From the NCBI GenBank assembly GCA_006226415.1, contig SBGZ01000090.1, positions 1-52,652 of the forward strand: a stretch of DNA of 52,652 bases, read 5' to 3'. Below are positions 49,687 through 52,652 of this stretch, in pieces. Numbering within the stretch: the first letter of the stretch is position 1; every line of letters begins with the position of its first letter. Position numbers and translations under genes: made by a program. The notes below the pieces were generated by a model. It was not told the DNA's origin, did not search any database, and saw nothing but the letters and a program-made list of their open reading frames with translations. Source of the stretch: Alphaproteobacteria bacterium (GTDB lineage: Bacteria > Pseudomonadota > Alphaproteobacteria > M2410).

Positions 49687-50994
49687 ATGCGACTGAACGA
49701 CCGAGCCCACAGCCTTGAATATCCACCGTCCTATTACGCGGCGACGCGCAATGACGATCATCGCTACCCCGTGCTCGAAGAGCATGTCGAGGTGGATGTC
49801 TGTGTGATCGGCGGCGGTTTTTCGGGCCTGTCGACAGCGCTGCACCTCACGCAAAAGGGCTACAAGGTGGCGCTGGTCGAGCAATGCCGGGTTGGATGGG
49901 GCGCCAGTGGACGCAATGGCGGCCAGGTGATCGGCGGGTTTGGCAGTCAGACTCAGAAAGCCATCGATAAGCAACACGGGCAGGAGCTCGGCCAGGTGTT
50001 CTGGGAGATGGGCGTGGAGTGCTGTGACATCGTGCGCGACCATGTGGCGCGTTTCAACATCGACTGTGATCTCACCTGGAGCTATTACGATGCGGCGGCG
50101 CGGCCCAATGAATTGAGAGACCTCGAAGCGTCCATGGAAGATGAGATCCGGCGCGGTTACCCGCACAAGCAGGCGCTCATTTCATCGGATGAAACCCGCC
50201 AATACGTTGGAACAAATCGCTATATCGGCGGGCTCACCAACGAAGGCTGGGGCCATTGCCACCCGCTCAATCTGGCACGCGGTGAAGCCAAAGCGCTGGC
50301 AGACCTCGGGGGACTGATCTTTGAAGGCTCGGAGGCCAAGAACATCACTTATGGCGCCCGGCCAACCATTACCACTGACAAGGGTCAGGTCACAGCCGAC
50401 TTCCTCGTCTTCTGCGGCAATGCCTATCTCGGGGATCTGCAGCCGCAGCTTTCCTGGAAGGTCTTACCCGCTGGCAGCTACATTATCGCGACCGAGCCGC
50501 TGGATGAAGATTTGGCCAACAAGCTCCTGCCGACGCGAGCCGCCGTTTGCGATCAGCGCTTTGTGCTCGACTATTACCGCATGTCGGCAGACCGGCGGAT
50601 CCTCTTTGGCGGCGGCACCACCTATCACGGCGGTCATCCGAAAGACATCATCGCCCGCATGCGGCCTAAGATGCTGCGCGTGTTCCCGGAACTCGAAAAC
50701 ACAAAGATTGATTATGCCTGGGGCGGCAATATGGCCATGACCTTGTCACGGTCCCCCCATGTGGGCCGCCTCGCGGACAATGTCTATTTCACGCAAGGCT
50801 ATTCCGGCCACGGCCTCGCACCATCCCATATCACCGGGAAAATTATCGCCGAAGCGATCGCCGGACAGGCAGAACGCTTTGACATCTTCTCTAGCCTGAC
50901 CCACCTGCCCTTCCCGGGCGGCAAATATCTGCGGCAGCCGACCCTTTTTGTCGGCATGCTTTATGTGAAACTTCGTGACGAATTGGGGATCTGA
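49687..50994 (+). CDS. puuB: FAD-dependent gamma-glutamylputrescine oxidase-like enzyme
   Basis: A 435-residue DAO-type flavoprotein. The N-terminal segment LEYPPSYYAATRNDD is typical of PuuB. The FAD motif is VIGGGFSGLSTAL (about 39-51), followed by EQCRVGWGASGRNGGQVIGGFG, recognised by GASGRNGGQ. The C-terminal part has YAWGGNMAMTLSRSPHVGRL and QGYSGHGLAPSH, the second FAD-contacting end. It likely oxidises gamma-glutamylputrescine, releasing the aldehyde, ammonia and peroxide. No clear ribosome binding site precedes the ATG, and coupling to puuD is likely. A GntR regulator gene follows two bases after its stop. Confidence 0.9.
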   Translation: MRLNDRAHSLEYPPSYYAATRNDDHRYPVLEEHVEVDVCVIGGGFSGLSTALHLTQKGYKVALVEQCRVGWGASGRNGGQVIGGFGSQTQKAIDKQHGQELGQVFWEMGVECCDIVRDHVARFNIDCDLTWSYYDAAARPNELRDLEASMEDEIRRGYPHKQALISSDETRQYVGTNRYIGGLTNEGWGHCHPLNLARGEAKALADLGGLIFEGSEAKNITYGARPTITTDKGQVTADFLVFCGNAYLGDLQPQLSWKVLPAGSYIIATEPLDEDLANKLLPTRAAVCDQRFVLDYYRMSADRRILFGGGTTYHGGHPKDIIARMRPKMLRVFPELENTKIDYAWGGNMAMTLSRSPHVGRLADNVYFTQGYSGHGLAPSHITGKIIAEAIAGQAERFDIFSSLTHLPFPGGKYLRQPTLFVGMLYVKLRDELGI

Positions 50995-50996
50995 CA

Positions 50997-51701
50997 ATGA
51001 CCGGAAAAGTCCTGCGCATCGATCAAGAGTTTCTCATTCAGGAAGGGGAAAATGAAGGTCTGCCGCCCAAGCACATGGCAGTCTATGAAGCCATTCGCTT
51101 CAAGATTATCACGGGGGAATTCGCGCCCGGTAAATCGGTGACGGTGCGCGGCCTTGCCAAAGAGCTCGACGTGAGCACAACCCCGATCCGTGAAGCCCTG
51201 CGCCGACTTGTGGCCGAAGGCGCTTTGGTTATGCACGCCAATCGGCGCGTCTCCTTGCCGGACATGACCGAGAGCCGCTTTGATGAACTTCTGGACGTAC
51301 GCTTGCTCCTGGAGCCTGCTGCGGCGGCGCGCTCGCTGCCGCATATTGACGATGAGATTTTCAAAAACCTTCAAGGTTTTGATGAAGCCATCGATGAAAG
51401 CATCAAAGGCGGCGTGGTGTCGGGATATCTCCTCAACAATTACCAATTTCATATGACGCTTTATTCCGCCGGACCATCGCAGATTTTTTTACCGTTGATC
51501 GACTCGGTCTGGCTGCAATCCTGCCCCTTCCTTAGGCTCATGATTGGCCGCTTCGGCACCTCCAATATGGTCGACTATCACGTGGAAGCGCTGGACGCGA
51601 TCAAGGCGGATGACGAAAAACGCCTGATAGAGGCCATTCGAAACGATATCCTTGAGGGCATGGAAATCGCCCGCGAATACACCAAAGAGGACGCCCGATA
51701 A
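50997..51701 (+). CDS. GntR-family transcriptional regulator, FadR/FCD type
   Basis: A 234-residue regulator. The N-terminal winged HTH contains HMAVYEAIRFKIITGEFAPG and LAKELDVSTTPIREALRRL, recognisable by TPIREALRRL. The C-terminal helical domain has ESRFDELLDVRLLLEPAAAA and YHVEALDAIKADD, matching FCD. It lies inside the putrescine operon, two bases after puuB and one base before the aminotransferase start. It probably senses a polyamine or pathway intermediate and represses the operon at the palindrome at 47997-48010. This differs from enterobacterial PuuR, which is not a GntR protein. Confidence 0.93.
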   Translation: MTGKVLRIDQEFLIQEGENEGLPPKHMAVYEAIRFKIITGEFAPGKSVTVRGLAKELDVSTTPIREALRRLVAEGALVMHANRRVSLPDMTESRFDELLDVRLLLEPAAAARSLPHIDDEIFKNLQGFDEAIDESIKGGVVSGYLLNNYQFHMTLYSAGPSQIFLPLIDSVWLQSCPFLRLMIGRFGTSNMVDYHVEALDAIKADDEKRLIEAIRNDILEGMEIAREYTKEDAR

Positions 51702-51702
51702 C

Positions 51703-52652
51703 ATGTACAAGGAACACAATCTCCTTTCGACCCAGAACCTTCAGGCCATGGACGCGGCCCACCATCTGCATCCCTTTAGCGAAATGGGTCAGATCAATGC
51801 CAAGGGCTCGCGGATCATTACGCGCGGCGAAGGCGTTTACATCTGGGATTCGGAAGGCAATAAAATCCTCGACGGCATGTCCGGGCTCTGGTGCACCCAG
51901 ATCGGCAATGGCCGGAAAGAAATTGCTGATGCGATCCTCGCTCAGATGAATGAGATCTCTTACTACAATTGCTTTTTCCAATGCTCGCATCCGGCGGCGA
52001 CACAGCTTTCGGCGGTGCTGGCGGAGGTGTCGCCAGCTGGCTTTGAGCATGTGTTCTTCACCAATTCCGGCTCGGAGGCCAATGACACGGTTTACCGCAT
52101 GGTGCGCAGCTACTGGAATGCCATGGGCAAGCCGAACAAGAAGATTATCCTCACGCGCACCAATGCCTATCACGGCAGCACGGTGCTGGCGGCAAATCTC
52201 GGCGGCATGAGTGCAATGCATGCGCAAGGGGGCAAGGAGATCGACTCTATTCATCACATTGCCCAGCCATACTGGTATGGCAGTGATACAGATCTCAGCC
52301 CGGACGACTTCGGCATCGAGGCGGCGAACGCGCTGGAGGCCGCGATCCTGGAACACGGGGAAGACAATGTGGCCGCCTTTATCGCCGAACCTATTCAAGG
52401 GGCAGGCGGCGCTATTATTCCACCGGAAACCTATTGGCCGCGGGTTCAGGAAATTCTCGACAAATACGACATTCTCTTTTCAGCGGACGAAGTGATTTGC
52501 GGATTTGGCCGCACCGGGGAATGGTTCGGCAGCGACTATTTTGGCATCAAGCCGGATTTCATGACCATCGCCAAAGGGGTTACCTCTGGCTATGTGCCCA
52601 TGGGCGGCGTGCTGGTGGGATCGCGGGTCGCGCCTGTTATTGCCAATGAGTG
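51703..52652 (+). CDS. Class III aminotransferase, putrescine/omega-amine type (3' end cut by window edge)
   Basis: A PLP-dependent transaminase; the window holds the first 316 residues of an expected 450 or so. GEGVYIWDSEGNKILDGMSGLW near the N-terminus, FFTNSGSEANDT near 118, AYHGSTVLAANLGG near 157 and SADEVICGFGRTGEWFG are family motifs. The PLP lysine is in TIAKGVTSGYVPMG near residue 291. It resembles SpuC-type putrescine-pyruvate aminotransferases. With puuB and puuD upstream it suggests that both a gamma-glutamyl and a direct transamination route are encoded together. The ATG at 51703 follows the regulator stop by one base. Confidence 0.88.
   Translation, partial: MYKEHNLLSTQNLQAMDAAHHLHPFSEMGQINAKGSRIITRGEGVYIWDSEGNKILDGMSGLWCTQIGNGRKEIADAILAQMNEISYYNCFFQCSHPAATQLSAVLAEVSPAGFEHVFFTNSGSEANDTVYRMVRSYWNAMGKPNKKIILTRTNAYHGSTVLAANLGGMSAMHAQGGKEIDSIHHIAQPYWYGSDTDLSPDDFGIEAANALEAAILEHGEDNVAAFIAEPIQGAGGAIIPPETYWPRVQEILDKYDILFSADEVICGFGRTGEWFGSDYFGIKPDFMTIAKGVTSGYVPMGGVLVGSRVAPVIANE

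Overview
The window looks like a piece of chromosome from a free-living aerobic alphaproteobacterium. The evidence is a gcrA cell-cycle regulator gene, a SAM-II riboswitch in front of metZ, the gene set dcd-metZ-apaG / hslO-argF-argD / gcrA, an alphaproteobacterial-style pst-pho cluster, and frequent GTG starts. I saw no tRNA, rRNA, CRISPR array, insertion sequence, phage gene or plasmid function. Genes are densely packed, with many ATGA or TAATG overlaps, and I found no clear frameshift. The genus cannot be decided from this stretch.

Layout. 1-10.4 kb: housekeeping genes: dCTP deaminase (cut by the left edge), SAM-II-controlled metZ, apaG, folE, argE, then the opposite-strand run argD-argF-hslO, an ABC-2 permease, gcrA and a small lipoprotein. 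10.4-15 kb: a pair of acyl-CoA dehydrogenases, a gene-free gap that may encode a small RNA, and a methionine-salvage pair (mtnA plus a class II aldolase-like gene). 15-20.3 kb: a large DUF2339 membrane protein convergent with a large zinc metalloprotease. 20.4-28.2 kb: a long minus-strand run with GST, alpha/beta hydrolase, then a five-gene Lol-like set (periplasmic LolA-like carrier, two FtsX/MacB-type permeases, LolD-like ATPase, outer-membrane beta-barrel), then a fumarylacetoacetate-hydrolase-family enzyme. 28.3-37.5 kb: M3 oligopeptidase lipoprotein, flavin reductase, an HPPD and VOC pair with a divergent Lrp/AsnC regulator, a small membrane protein, a DksA-like zinc-finger protein, a Baeyer-Villiger-type monooxygenase and a third acyl-CoA dehydrogenase. 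37.5-48 kb: a phosphate-starvation block with two OprP/OprO-type porins, phoR, pstSCAB, phoU, phoB and ppk2, with Pho-box arrays before pstS and before the second porin. 48-52.6 kb: an unknown membrane protein translationally coupled to a putrescine-catabolism operon (puuD-like, puuB-like, GntR regulator, class III aminotransferase cut by the right edge).

How parts work together. The pst-pho block would sense and import phosphate. Porins bring it through the outer membrane, PstSCAB pumps it in, PhoU and PhoR report, PhoB activates via the boxes, and PPK2 handles polyphosphate. The Lol-like set has every part needed to move a hydrophobic cargo from the inner membrane through the periplasm to an outer-membrane protein, and is the best candidate here for an undescribed system. 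Several RNA-level signals are visible: the metZ riboswitch with a competing antiterminator, a hairpin presenting the phoR ribosome binding site, a candidate plus-strand small RNA at 13.0-13.14 kb, and a structured element with two exclusive folds at 33.65-33.72 kb.
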